Of a stretch of DNA of 64,000 nucleotides, positions 46,301-57,073 are shown one piece after another. The position numbers and the translations under genes were made by a program. The stretch lies in NCBI RefSeq assembly GCF_037975245.1, contig NC_092564.1:4491484-4555483 (forward strand), given 5' to 3'. The notes below the pieces were generated by a model that saw nothing but the letters and a program-made list of their open reading frames with translations, did no database searches and had not been told where the DNA came from. How positions within the stretch are numbered: position 1 is the first letter of the stretch; every line of letters starts with the position of its first letter. Source of the stretch: Apostichopus japonicus (lineage: Eukaryota; Echinodermata; Holothuroidea; Aspidochirotida; Stichopodidae).

Positions 46301-49300
46301 TCTATATTTTGCAGATGATCACAAATACTGATACTGATTATTGACACGTAGCGCCATCTATTGGCCTTAATCGGTCTGCGTATTCTGCCCTGCAGGCTGG
46401 AAAGGCGCATTCGCAGTACATTTTCTCCATCACACAATGACCCAAAATTTGAGAGGTCTACAAGCTATAACCTGTCCTTTAAATGTTTCTTTGAACATGC
46501 TTATGAACTTTTGTCATGAATATTGTGAATACATATATGTTCTGTGTGTACAAAGACTACCATCAATCATTCCATTCGTGTAGCAATTTGTGTCCAATTT
46601 TGCATGTAAGTAAAACCCTACGGATAATTACTTTATGCTTTTCCTGTATGGTAATATATTTGTGGTTGCTGGTGATGGATATATATTAATTGAAGCCAAC
46701 AGTGAGATAAGTTTTTACCTTCATTGTTTTTTTCTTTCATTCAGGCCCCTTTTAGTATAGCTGCAGAATATGCTCATCCTTTGGAAACTTTTAGTAAGTA
46801 TTAAAAATCCAAAGTCGATAATTCCAGTCATATTTTGTCATGACTAAGCAATTTGTAGATCAGCTGGTGGTGCACTTGTTGGATGGGGAATCTGAAGTGG
46901 TTGTTTTAGGAACGGGAGTCAATGCGAATGTGCTTCCGGCAAAATATGTCATGTAAAGTCGTTGAAAAGGAAAAGGCTCGACTTAAAATCCCTGGTGGTT
47001 ATCCACAATGATTTAAGAGGATGGGTTGTCAGTCGAGCCAGAAATATCGTCACAAGACATGCAGTCCATACTGAAGAGTCAGGCAAGTTTTATGTCAGTG
47101 ACCGGCTTCTCTGCTTATCATCCTGGGTATAAATGATGTTATACTACCATATTTCATAATTATGAGCGATGTAGTCTGCAACCTTGTAGCACTGATGAAA
47201 TTATACAGAACGATTGTAGATATGATAAACATTACCTTGTCAAAAGCATGTTTTGAGATGTTACTGATACACATCATTGGTGTTCGGTTGAGACAATGGA
47301 TCTCATTGTTATGTATATATCATCTCTTTCAGAACGAGAATATATTCACAATGATTTCATTGTTTGATTGTGACTATTTAGTATTTGAAAAAGAAAAATA
47401 TGTGACTTTACGGTATATTAATGACATCAAGGAGTCCTTTAATGATAATAACAAAGATAAGTTTACAGTTGAAACCTTGTTTAATTTCGACTTGTCATTC
47501 TCTTTCCAAAATTATGGTTTATATATATTTGTGACTCTCCCTCCCTTTGTATTTTTGAGTAACAACTTAAAACATTTCTGTTTGATTCCTAGTTTCTTTT
47601 TTGTCTTGGTTTCCTTTGTCTCTTTCCTACTTTGTAAAGCGCTTTGAAACGCTGTATTAAGCACTATATAAATGTTATTTATGATTAGTATTATTATTAT
47701 CCTTATATACTATTGTATTTGTATTGGATTCCGTCGAAGAGATGGTTGTGCTAAGAGAAGTGATAAGGCATTGAAACAAAAGACTGCCAAAGGACAGGTT
47801 GGAGAAAGGTTAAAGGGACCTGAGTGAGGGTAGAAGGTTCAAACTACTTATTGCTATTTATAACATGTTCTACCCTGTGCAATGACAATTTCCTCTGATG
47901 TGATGTACTGCTGTCATCATTTTACTGACATAACTACATATTTTATAATCATATGCAGTTCTTGGCATGGGTACCATGTGGGGCATACTGTTCTTCGCCA
48001 ATCACCTCGTCCTGATATGGGCCTGGGCCGTGGCCAGGATGCTGGAGAGTTACGACGTACACAGTGGCTACGAATTCCCATTTAATCCCCTGCATCTCAT
48101 CCCTTTCTACGCAGGTAAGAAAATCCTATAAAGAACACATGAAAATTCACCCACAGCCCACACGCAGGCCATAAATATGTCATTTTGGTGAGATGCGCAG
48201 CACATGCTAATATCTCCTCGATGCAGCGCAGTCATGTGGGCACAGATTAATGTATAGAAAATAGTACTGCATATAGTACTGCATATATGACTTCTATGGA
48301 ATACAGATATGTGCATATGCAGCTGTTGCAAATCTTGGACCAAGCAAAGATGATATAATCATTCTTTTACTCATATAAGCTCCTATATATGTAAGAAACA
48401 CAAACTTCCTTTGAGTTTTTACTAAAATGTATCTTAATTCTTAGAGCTTCCAAGAGTTCTTGTTTGTCCTGCTGTAAACTAGCAGACAGCAAGAGGAAGT
48501 AGTAATATGTTCCAGCAGTCTGGTGAAATGATTTTCATTTTTCGAGTGGACAATATACTTGGGGTCACCCTAATGTTAACCATAGCCTCTTTTGTTTAAG
48601 TTGGCAACAGATGTTTGGGAGTCATGTCCCTATATAAACATTAAATTTTGTCCTTCCATTCAGGATTCAAATTTATGCAAAAGTAAGCTATTTTGAGTAA
48701 TACATGGCAAGAAGTGAAATCTCTGGATTCCATGGCCTCTGCCCAATTCTGACTTCCATTGGTGTTTTTCATTATATCAGCCGTTTGACGATGTTTATGA
48801 CATTGAATGTTCTTAAAGTGATATTTTCTTCTTCATCATATTTGTTGATTGGAATCATTAGTCATTACAAACAATGTTAATGTTACAACTCTGGAATAAT
48901 GAGATGAAAAATGGTGCCCTAAATCCCTGATAATACCACAAGAAAACCATTGAGTCTAGATCTGGTAAAGGCAATAACTGCTTGACTTCAACCAACCTTG
49001 TCTTACAAACAAGATAAAGTGATGTTAGCTTTTTTTCTTCTTTTTTTTGGGTGGGGGGGGGGGTAGGAATGGGTTAGCAATGTGAAAGATAATCTTTCAA
49101 ATAAGACGATACATTCAAGATACATTCTTTCAGTAGACAAGTTCTCAATATGCTGGTTGCGGCTTCTTTGTTATAGGAACTCGTTTCCATGACTTCCATC
49201 ACAAGAACTTTCATGGAAATTACTCATCCACCTTCACGTGGTGGGACAAGCTGTTTGGAACAGACGTACAGTATAAACAGTTCATCGAGAAGCAACAGGT

Positions 49301-49482
49301 GGACAAAGAGAAGTAAGATTTGTAAACATTTACCAAAAAAATACGACAGAAATAGAAAAAACGATTTGTACGTTTAACAAAGCTGTTTCTGTTTTTTGCA
49401 TTGCATGAAATTTAAGATTTTGCTCTTTTTCTTTAGATGTTTACAGGGAATATACCCACCCCCTAAGATGAAAGAGGCTTAA
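40193..49482 (+). CDS. MSMO1: Methylsterol monooxygenase 1 (C-4 methylsterol oxidase), spliced, 8 coding exons, 302 aa
   Basis: This is a di-iron, ER-membrane enzyme that oxidises the C-4 methyl groups of 4,4-dimethylsterols in sterol biosynthesis. Coding exons: 40193-40360, 40826-40903, 42053-42201, 44721-44847, 46745-46793, 47959-48114, 49177-49312 and 49437-49482 (909 nt, all phases consistent; human protein 293 residues). All three His boxes of the fatty acid hydroxylase superfamily are present: HRIMH 154-158, HKIHH 167-171 and HDFHH 247-251. Also conserved are [30 protein letters not shown] and [13 protein letters not shown]. There are hydrophobic membrane segments in exons 2, 4 and 6. 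The C-terminus KMKEA fits a KxKxx ER-retrieval signal. The start is the first in-frame ATG after the acceptor. The gene appears intact. Confidence 0.95.
40361..40825 (+). other. MSMO1 intron 1
   Basis: Short intron with a pyrimidine-rich (TCCTCC) stretch at about 40595-40672. Nothing else is seen. Confidence 0.8.
40826..40903 (+). CDS. MSMO1: MSMO1 coding exon 2
   Basis: These 26 codons, [15 protein letters not shown] then [11 protein letters not shown], form a membrane segment and the start of the cytoplasmic loop. The acceptor is TTTTTGCAG and the donor is GTAAGA. Confidence 0.92.
40904..42052 (+). other. MSMO1 intron 2
   Basis: AT-rich intron with a C-run at about 41298-41308 and ATAAT/TTGTTG/TCT short repeats near 41650-41665, 41930-41950 and 42028-42048. 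No gene-like frame is seen. Confidence 0.8.
42053..42201 (+). CDS. MSMO1: MSMO1 coding exon 3
   Basis: It encodes [15 protein letters not shown] to [10 protein letters not shown], aligning with human DKPETWENQWKC to YDWERMPRW. The acceptor is CTTCTCTTCTAG and the donor is GTATGT, leaving phase 2. Confidence 0.93.
42202..44720 (+). other. MSMO1 intron 3 with a GC-richer block
   Basis: The middle of this intron, about 42555-44050, is more GC- and CpG-rich than its surroundings, most strongly at 43620-43960 (GCTCGCGGCGCGTAAGATCG). On the minus strand it has an ATG in a good context (CAAGATGGC, 43973-43971) opening a 39-codon frame, and an AATAAA near its far end (about 42670). This may be an inserted retroelement, a solo LTR or an antisense transcript. 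I could not find clean terminal repeats. Confidence 0.5.
44721..44847 (+). CDS. MSMO1: MSMO1 coding exon 4 (His boxes 1 and 2)
   Basis: It encodes [20 protein letters not shown] followed by [20 protein letters not shown], carrying two of the three iron-binding His clusters. The acceptor is AATTTTGCAG and the donor is GTGAGT. Confidence 0.95.
44848..46744 (+). other. MSMO1 intron 4 carrying a tandem array
   Basis: Most of the intron is the ~132-bp array described separately. The remaining ~440 bp before exon 5 is ordinary intron sequence. Confidence 0.85.
44940..46305 (+). repeat. ~132-bp tandem array, about 11 copies
   Basis: The word CTCAGGCT starts at 44958, 45082, 45215, 45352, 45481, 45617, 45749, 45881, 46013, 46145 and 46277. 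The last five intervals are exactly 132 bp; earlier ones range from 124 to 137. Each unit contains TATTTTGAGTTTCATGAGAG, TTTTACAAAACATG and TTATACAAATTTACC. The right-hand copies are nearly identical, so that side was probably amplified or homogenised recently. Confidence 0.96.
46745..46793 (+). CDS. MSMO1: MSMO1 coding exon 5 (49 bp)
   Basis: A very short exon encoding [16 protein letters not shown], matching human [16 protein letters not shown]. The acceptor is TTTCATTCAG and the donor is GTAAGT, leaving phase 1. Confidence 0.93.
46794..47958 (+). other. MSMO1 intron 5
   Basis: It contains a retroposon 3' tail at about 47560-47700. It also has a short open frame (46842-46955, ending AKYVM) that I could not assign. 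The 161-codon frame at 47162-47647 runs into the retroposon tail and is not credible as a gene. Confidence 0.7.
47560..47700 (+). mobile_element. LINE/SINE 3' tail relic
   Basis: TTTGTAAAGCGCTTTGAAAC then GCTGTATTAAGCACTATATA and AATGTTATTT followed by ATTATTATTAT is a tail type I know from L2/CR1-like LINEs and their SINEs in marine animals. Only the 3' end is recognisable. Confidence 0.65.
47959..48114 (+). CDS. MSMO1: MSMO1 coding exon 6
   Basis: It encodes [20 protein letters not shown] through [16 protein letters not shown] to LIPFYAG, matching human [20 protein letters not shown]. The acceptor is ATATGCAG and the donor is GTAAGA, leaving phase 1. Confidence 0.94.
48115..49176 (+). other. 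MSMO1 intron 6
   Basis: AT-rich intron with a G-run at about 49050-49063. Nothing else is recognised. Confidence 0.8.
49177..49312 (+). CDS. MSMO1: MSMO1 coding exon 7 (His box 3)
   Basis: It encodes [20 protein letters not shown] and [15 protein letters not shown]. The donor overlaps a stop: the bases AAGTAAGA read Lys-stop if unspliced, or are cut as AA|GTAAGA if spliced to 49437. Confidence 0.94.
49437..49482 (+). CDS. MSMO1: MSMO1 terminal exon 8 (dilysine tail)
   Basis: A 46-bp coding exon after a strong acceptor (CTCTTTTTCTTTAG) completes the split Lys codon and adds [14 protein letters not shown] and TAA. KMKEA places Lys at -3 and -5, a KxKxx COPI retrieval signal; the human protein ends in KKTE. 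Phase compatibility and this motif support the splice. Confidence 0.8.
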
Positions 49483-51329
49483 TCGTCAAATACAAAAATC
49501 AAAGATTTAAGTTCTAGTGAAGATATAGACACGTATCAAGTTTTGCCAAAGTTTAGACTTGACTCCATTCCTAAAATGGATAGCAAAGGATATCCGCACC
49601 AAATATATGATAACCATCAGTAACTGTTCAGTTAATTTTCATGACCAAATCAATAGTTAACATTCCATTCCAAGAACTTTGAAGAAATATTATGTTTGGC
49701 TTTTAAAGGGAAAAAAAGGGGCTTCTTTTAAAATATTCTTAATACTTTTTATATTTCATGAAATCATCTATTGACTTACTTATATTACGATTGTTTTTAA
49801 ATATTTTCATTTATTTTTTTCTTCTTGAAAATTCAGTCTTTAATGGTCACAATATTTCTGCAATATATGCTGAAGAGTCAAATAAAGGTCACCCAGGTTC
49901 ATACTTCATCAGTTATTAATGTCTGGGAACAGTCAAGATTTGAACCTGTGATGAAATAAGGTTTGAAAAGTTATAACACTTTTAGGACATCCGACCAGGG
50001 TCAATACTGGCGGCCTTGAAAGGAGGTCATTGACGTGAAGGAAGTTCTATTTATATCTCTTTAGCAGTCATATCCACGAGTTCACATGTTATCGTGAATT
50101 GGATTTACAAAACAAGTATTCTTCATTTTGTATCAGCTTTCAGTAGTCTTTCCTATTAAATGCATTGCCAATATCCACATGGCACTCGTCTGTTAACTAT
50201 GAGACTACCTTCATAGCAAACCTTAATGGCTTGCTGGTTTATATATGTTCCACATGTAACCCTCCGACTTTCATAAACATTTCCGAGAATAATCTCTGTA
50301 ATCGTAAAGCAGACCAAACACTGCCCAGACCGATTGCGACCTGCTTGATTTCGACCATCAAGACCTAGTTTTCAAAAGACATGGTTGCGTTTAGTTGGGG
50401 GCAGTGCGCGGGCCCGCTTTCAATCTCAAGAGTTCAGAGGGCAATAAAAACCCAAGACAAAAAGAAGAAGAAAAGCGGTTTCATAACATCAGAGATTATT
50501 ACACAATCTAATTTGTGGAATAAAAATAATTAAAATGAAATAAATATCAACATTTTATATGAGAGTGGGACCAAAGATATATTTTCTTTCATGTATTCTA
50601 TATATTCCTTGCACTTTATATGTGCTCTGATATGTGGTTGTATACACAGTTTAATTATTTTCTAATCTATTTGATAAAATGCATTCTTTACACTACAGAT
50701 GATCAGACTTTTGGGTGTATTTACACAGGCAATAAATATATCTGGTATAGTCATAGCAAAATGTGATCAAATTTTCTAAGACAAATGCAAATATGGAGCC
50801 GTTTGCTACACAGGACCATATCATTGTCAGTAACGAAACAGGTAAAATCTCAGAGTTGCTAAACAAAATGTGAGCACCAAATCTACAATTTTGTAAACAT
50901 TTGTAAATTTGTATGTTATAATTTGGAGTTTTTTTTTGAGAAATGTGATCACTTTGGTACTACCGCAATTAACAGAAAGCAGCTATCATCTTTTCGTTTA
51001 TCAAGGAAATATGAAATGAATAAGGTCTCAAACTGCAAGGTCACATGATTATGCCGTTCATTTATATTCAATCATTCCTTTTTCTTTCTTCCGGCATTTA
51101 AGAGGCTAAGTGAGTTGTTAACTATTTCGTAAATCATAGTCTTAAATGTACAGACAGATAAGAAGCAAAGAATAACTTTTTATTCGCTCAGATTGGTTAG
51201 AAAAACATCTACGCATCTGAGAGTAAGATACAGTCTGTTTCATCTTTATCAGTTGAGAATCTAGTAGAGATTTAGTGCATCTTGGTCACAAATTCAAAGT
51301 CAACTGCTGCAAAATGAATAAAATTTGAA

Positions 51330-53415
51330 AAAAATTTGTTTTTCTAGAAAGATCGATACTTCTGCAAGAAGTGCTTTTTAATCATACCACCAAAGTTTAC
51401 CCTATGTGCTATGGATCATAGTGAATTTATTCAGTTAAAAGCACACTTTATTACATTTTGGGATCATTTGGGAATGCAAACAAATTTTGTTAACCTGTCA
51501 CTACAAATGGACACTTAGTGTGTGTAATCATACTACCAAAGTTTAACCACATTTGACATGGTCACAATTCAATATCAGATGTTGAAAATGATAAAATCGA
51601 GTAAAGTTTGTTTTTTTATGAAGATCCATACTTCTGCAAGAAGTGCTTTTAATCATGCCACCAAAGTTTTTTAATGATACTACCCAAGTTTACCCTATGT
51701 GCTATGGATCATAGTGAATTTTTTCAGTTTAAAAGCACATTTTATTACATTTTGGGATCATTTGGGAATGCAAACAAAGTTTGTTAACCCTAGAGGCTGT
51801 CACTACAAATGGAAACGTAGTGTATGTAATCATACTACCAAAGTTTAACCACATTTGACATGGTCACAATTCAATATCAGATGGTGAAAATGAATAAAAT
51901 CGAGTAAAGTTTGTTTTTTTATGAAGATCCATACTTCTGCAAGAAGTGCTTTTAATCATGCCACCAAAGTTTTTTAATGATACTACCCAAGTTTACCCTA
52001 TGTGCTATGGATCATAGTGAATTTATTCAGTTAAAAGCACACTTTATTACATTTTGGGATCATTTGGGAATGCAAACAAATTTTGTTAACCTGTCACTAC
52101 AAATGGAAACGTAGTGTATGTAATCATACTACAAAAGTTTAACCACATTTGACATGGTCACAATTCAATATCAGATGGTGAAAATGAATAAAATCGAGTA
52201 AAGTTTGTTTTTTTATGAAGATCCATACTTCTGCAAGAAGTGTTTTTTAATCATACCACCAAAGTTTTTTTAATGATGCTACCCAAGTTTACCCTATGTA
52301 AAATAAAATTAAGAATTTTTTTTTTTTTTATGAAGATCGATACTTCTGCAAGAAGTGTTTTTTAATCATACTATCCAAGTTTACTCTATGTGCTATCGAT
52401 CATAGAGAATTAATTAAGTGAAAAGCGCATTTTATTACATTTTGAGTTGATCTGGCTGGGAATGCAAACAAATTTTGTTAACCCTAGAGGCTGTCACTAC
52501 AAATAGAAACGTAGTGTGTGTAATCATACTACCAAAGTTTAACCACATTTGACATGGTCACAATTCAATATCAGATGGTGAAAATGAATAAAATTAAGAA
52601 TTTTTTTTTTTTTTTATGAAGATCGATACTTCTGCAAGAAGTGTTTTTTAATCATACTATCCAAGTTTACTCTATGTGCTATGGATCATAGAGAATTAAT
52701 TAATTGAAAAGCGCATTTTATTACATATTGAGTTGATCTGGCTGGGAATGCAAACAAATTTTATTAACCCTAGAGGCTGTCACTACAAATGGAAACGTAG
52801 TGTGTGTAATCATACTACCAAAGTTTAACCACATTTAACATGGTCACAATTTAATATCAGATGGTGAAAATGAATAAATCAAGTAAAGTTTGTTTTTTAT
52901 GAAGATTGATACTTCTGCAAGAAGTGCTTTTTAATCATACCACTAAAGTTTTTTAATGATGCTACCCAAGTTTACCCTATGTGCTATGGATCATAGTGAA
53001 TTAATTCAGTTAAAAGCACATTTTATTACATTTCGGGATCATTTGGGGATGCAAACAAATGTTGTTAACCCTAGAGGCTGTCACTACAAATGGAAACGTA
53101 GTGTGTGTAATCATACTACCAAAGTTTAACCACATTTGACATGGTCACAATTCAATATCAGATGGTGAAAATGAATAAAATTGAGAAAAATTTGCATTTT
53201 ATTAACATTGATTCTTCTGCAAGAAGTGTTTTTTAATCATACTACCCAAGTTTACCCTATTTGCTATGGTGAAAAGCGCATTTTATTACATTTTGGGTTG
53301 CTCTGGGAAGTACAAAAAATATTTCAGTTTAAAGTGCTTTTAATTACATTTTTAGTTCATTTTATGAGTAAAAAAAGTTTCCATGCCCTAGAGGCTGTCA
53401 CTACAATGAACACGT
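51330..53415 (+). repeat. ~290-bp tandem array, about 7-8 copies
   Basis: TTCTGCAAGAAGTG recurs near 51360, 51632, 51932, 52229, 52342, 52630, 52912 and 53213. Spacings are ~270-300 bp except for one short 113-bp unit, an internally deleted copy. Other shared words are GTGCTATGGATCATAG, CATTTTGGGATCATTTGGGA, GAGGCTGTCACTACAAATGG and CATTTGACATGGTCACAATT. Each unit itself contains two diverged AATCATACTACCAAAGTTT-like blocks, which points to a nested origin. Confidence 0.95.
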
Positions 53416-54077
53416 AGTGTGCACAATGGACCTAAACACATTATCCTAACCTTGTCTTTCTTTTCTGTTTGGACATTTTGTGAACTATTTGGAATATTAT
53501 TAATGCTGTGCTGATAAATGGTTGGAAGTAAAATGTTATCGTTATTACTTTTGTTTTGATTTCACATTGAGCAATTGTTCTTAATATATACGATTGCCAT
53601 CAATATCAGCATTGTGATAATTAGAGCTGTATCCAAAGAAACTTATGACAAGAAGCTTAATACATTCCAAATTATCATATAATTACCAAATTCTATACAT
53701 GTGAAAATGGCTCATGGGGCATACAATAAGTCATAAAGAAAATTTATTACATTTATGTTGATTGAGTGTGTATCAAGTTTTTCTTTAATTCTTTAGAGGT
53801 GTTAGATATGTATCCTGCAGTATGAATTTACAATATAGTACCAACCTTTACATTTTGTTATTCATTTCCCATTGACATTTTGTATATTATGAGGCATTTA
53901 TTTGTTGCTTGTGTTGCAAAATATCCAAAGAGATCTGATATGGAAATGACATTTCTGTTTTTGTTATGTTTTGTTTCAATTATTTATGACACTTGTTTGT
54001 GAACATACTTTTCAATTTAGCAGTGATCTATATTTTATCTCAGAAACAAGTATCAAATGTAACGAGATTTCCTTTAA

Positions 54078-54398
54078 AGGCATTGAAGACTCGCCCCAAA
54101 CCGCGTGCTGCACTCTGAAAAAGTTAACTTTCTGTTGCTTGCAAATGACGTTTTCTTCTTGTCGCTACAAAATGCAGACAGTAATGAAACGTGATACCTT
54201 GTAATCTTTAGCTGGACCTGAGATGTCCATCGCTGTATTGTTTGTACACTGTGTTGTGGGTATTGACTGTAGCTGTATGTATTGACTGTACACTAGTGTC
54301 TAATTACCGACGGTAGCAAGCTGTGTGTGTCTTTTTATTCGAAACTAGGTCAGATTACCGGCATGAGACTTTTCTTTGTGCGCCAGTCTTCACACCCT
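54078..54398 (+). mobile_element. Miniature inverted-repeat element with TTAA target duplication, copy B (321 bp)
   Basis: TTAA flanks both ends (54074-54077 and 54399-54402). The ends are AGGCATTGAAGACT and AGTCTTCACACCCT, forming imperfect inverted repeats. The interior matches copy A at 6994-7350 read in reverse, with shared words such as CGCCCCAAACCG, CTACAAAATGCAGACAGTA and TACACTAGTGTCTAATTACC. Confidence 0.78.
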
Positions 54399-54481
54399 TT
54401 AAAGCTGAGGGTTTGCAAACACCCGTTACAAATTTGTGTCACTATTGCCCAGAGAATACCCAAAGTAGATTTCATTATTAA

Positions 54482-54545
54482 CATCAGAGCATCACCGCAA
54501 TACTATCAGAGCACCACGGTGAGACTATCAGAGCGTCACCGGTAC
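54482..54545 (+). repeat. ~22-bp tandem repeat, three units
   Basis: Three diverged units of ACTATCAGAGCACCACGGTG lie about 80 bp downstream of the TTAA-flanked element. Confidence 0.8.
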
Positions 54546-56399
54546 TAGATTTTATAAGCTTACTGTAGAATATTCTGCAAATACAATAATTCCAACTGAA
54601 ATAGCCAAATCACCATCCTGATAGTTTAATCACTGTTTAAATTACAACTTTGTTGGAACCACCTAAAAATCTGGACATTGTTTTAAAAAAATTGTAAATC
54701 CACCCTTACAATACTGCAAGGTGAAAAAATAAAATTGAGGACATATATAGGAATGTGGATTTATGATAAAACCTTCGTACAATTCCTATGAAGCTGTTTA
54801 CTTTTTGTCCTAAAAGGTACAATTAGTTTAGCCTTGACAATGGCTGTGAAAGGCCCTGTTCTTATATGTTAAAGTAGGCTAGGCTGGGTGTACCTCTGCT
54901 AGGAATGTGTGGTAAGCCAATGGCAAGAGTTGTGCTTTCTTTAGAAAAGTCAATGGACTGTCAAGATTTCAGGCAACTATTTGTAACTTTTTAAAGCAAC
55001 CAAGTTTCTGCTAAAACTCATGTAATGTTTGGAAGATGTGAAACTGCAAATACAGCCAGCAGTTTTTGAGGTGTAATTTGGATTTGAAATCAAATGATGC
55101 AACCATATTGAGTTGGGAAGCATGTTCTTAATTGTCATGATTTGGAATCATCTTTACTTAAAGATTAATCTTGAAATATAAGTATAATCACTTCTTCCCA
55201 TGGCATGTCTCAGATATAAAGACTACTTAACTGTCTGTGACATTGACTACCAGTGTTTTGAATTTGAACAGAGAGAAATAAAAACGAAGCGACTCAATAC
55301 GGTGTGTTAGACATTAAATATATTCATATAGGTTGTTAACTTTTACCACCAGTTTCATACATCTCTGGATCAAATACAGCCATTTTATAATGTGAGTTCT
55401 TATATATTCATTTTACTAATATCAACTGAATTTAAACACATCAACTACTGGAGGATAATAATAAAGTACTTTAAAATATAATGATTCAGGACAGGAAAGA
55501 TCTGGCTGTGGACTCAAAACAGGCCATCCAGCAACGAAAAGAAAATAGGACAAATGTAGGAATGAGACTGGGAAGAAATATCAAAACCACAGTCCATAAG
55601 TTAAGACATGTAGGATTGCTGGACAGCCAGGTCAATGAGTTATGTGTAGTAAAATGAGTTAATAATTCCCCTTCCTGCTCAACCAACCAAAAGATGGGAG
55701 GTCTATAATGTATAAACCACAGCTAACAGATGCCACAAAAGCAAGAATAGGAATGCTGTAACCATGAGATACTTGCAGTGCTCGCTGGTTCCCAATATTG
55801 TTATCCTTTGATTGTTTTTGCTTCTTCAATCCAGACTAAGCAACACATGGTCAAATTACCACATGCGACCATGGATGTTCACCATTAATGTTCTCGAAAA
55901 CAGTCACGGCAATCTCAAAATAATATCACTGTGATCTGAATTGAGTTCAGCAGATTCACTTAGGCATACGAAATATGACAGTTGCTCATTATTGCACTAT
56001 TATTATCATATGATGCCCTCCACCCCTCACCCTTCCCCAACCCCTACCCTTCCGTCACCATCACAATACTCATACCCACCTATGGAGGATATTTCAACAT
56101 TGTCTTAGCTTGACAAGTTAATATACAAACCAACCAACCAATAAATGGATGATGCTTAAATTGTCATCAATCTGCATCATCTAAGCTAGGAACTTCAGGA
56201 TGAAGTTACAAGCAAAATAGAAACATTGCGGTCTCACTGTAACTCTAAATCATCCAAAAGAAAGTATGTCCATTAGAGTAGTATACTACACAGTTCCAAA
56301 TACTGTACGGAAAATAAGCCTTGCAGAATAAGCAAAGAAATGACACTAGAGTAGTTACTGTGTGCATAAACAATACTAGCAAGACAACAAACTATGTTT

Positions 56400-56695
56400 G
56401 AATAGGTAGCTGGGTGTGTCCTGCTAACCCTAGTAAAATTGAAACAATAAAAACATCACTGTTTAAGTCTAATTCTAAATCATCTAAAGAAGAGTAAAAC
56501 AAATGCACACTGCTTATGGTTTAGCAAAGACGTCTTGCTCCATCCACTTAAATAGGAAGCTGGGTGTGTCCTGCTAACCCTAACAATATAAACATCACTG
56601 TTCCAGTCTTATTCAAAATCATCTAAAGAAGAGTAAAACTAATGCGCACTGCTTATGGTTTAGCAAAGACGTCTTGCTCCACCCACTAATCTCAT
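56400..56695 (+). repeat. 150-bp tandem duplication
   Basis: AGCTGGGTGTGTCCTGCTAA occurs at about 56408 and 56558. Each copy continues with ATCATCTAAAGAAGAGTAAA and GGTTTAGCAAAGACGTCTTG. A more diverged partial unit precedes them near 56230-56270 (CTAAATCATCCAAAAGAAAG). Confidence 0.93.
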
Positions 56696-57043
56696 TTTTA
56701 CCAGTCCACTCACTAAACACCACATTAATAATTACAAATGTTTTTAAAGTATTCATTTACAGCTTATTTATTAATCTGACCATATGTGATATTAGTCAAT
56801 TCGCAACAACATGATATATTGACCATCTTTTTGTGGACACTGTTGTTATATCACCTTTAATAATGCAAATTACATGTGGCAAGTACATTACATGCTCATA
56901 GTAAAGCAGTTGTTGTTAGGAGAGCTGTAGAGTCTTTTCAACAGGGCTGTGAACTTGTGGGTTTAATATAGTACATAAACATGCTTCTCTCTCCATCACC
57001 AAACTTCTTTTTTTTGGTCATCTCGGATCTCCATCGGTTTTAT

Positions 57044-57073
57044 TTACCGGAAGTCCTCGGCACTGAACATACC
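57044..57073 (-). CDS. ATP6V1F: ATP6V1F coding exon 4
   Basis: The last 30 coding bases encode GMFSAEDFR and TAA. The acceptor is CTCCTCTACAG. An AATAAA hexamer (57044-57039) shares its first A with the stop codon, but it is probably too close to the exon start to be the functional poly(A) signal. Confidence 0.93.
   Translation of the reverse strand, partial: GMFSAEDFR

Larger units (their letters stand above)
49483..57043. other. Interval between convergent MSMO1 and ATP6V1F
   Basis: The MSMO1 3' UTR should start here; an AATAAA at about 49882 is a candidate poly(A) signal. A ~290-bp tandem array fills 51330-53415. A miniature transposon lies at 54078-54398, a ~22-bp tandem repeat at 54482-54545 and a 150-bp duplication at 56400-56695. 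The left part of the ATP6V1F 3' UTR must also be here. No gene-like frame is seen. Confidence 0.65.

Noticed and set aside
47162-47647. 161-codon plus-strand open frame in MSMO1 intron 5
   Set aside because: Its last third is the LINE/SINE tail region and the rest has no recognisable similarity.
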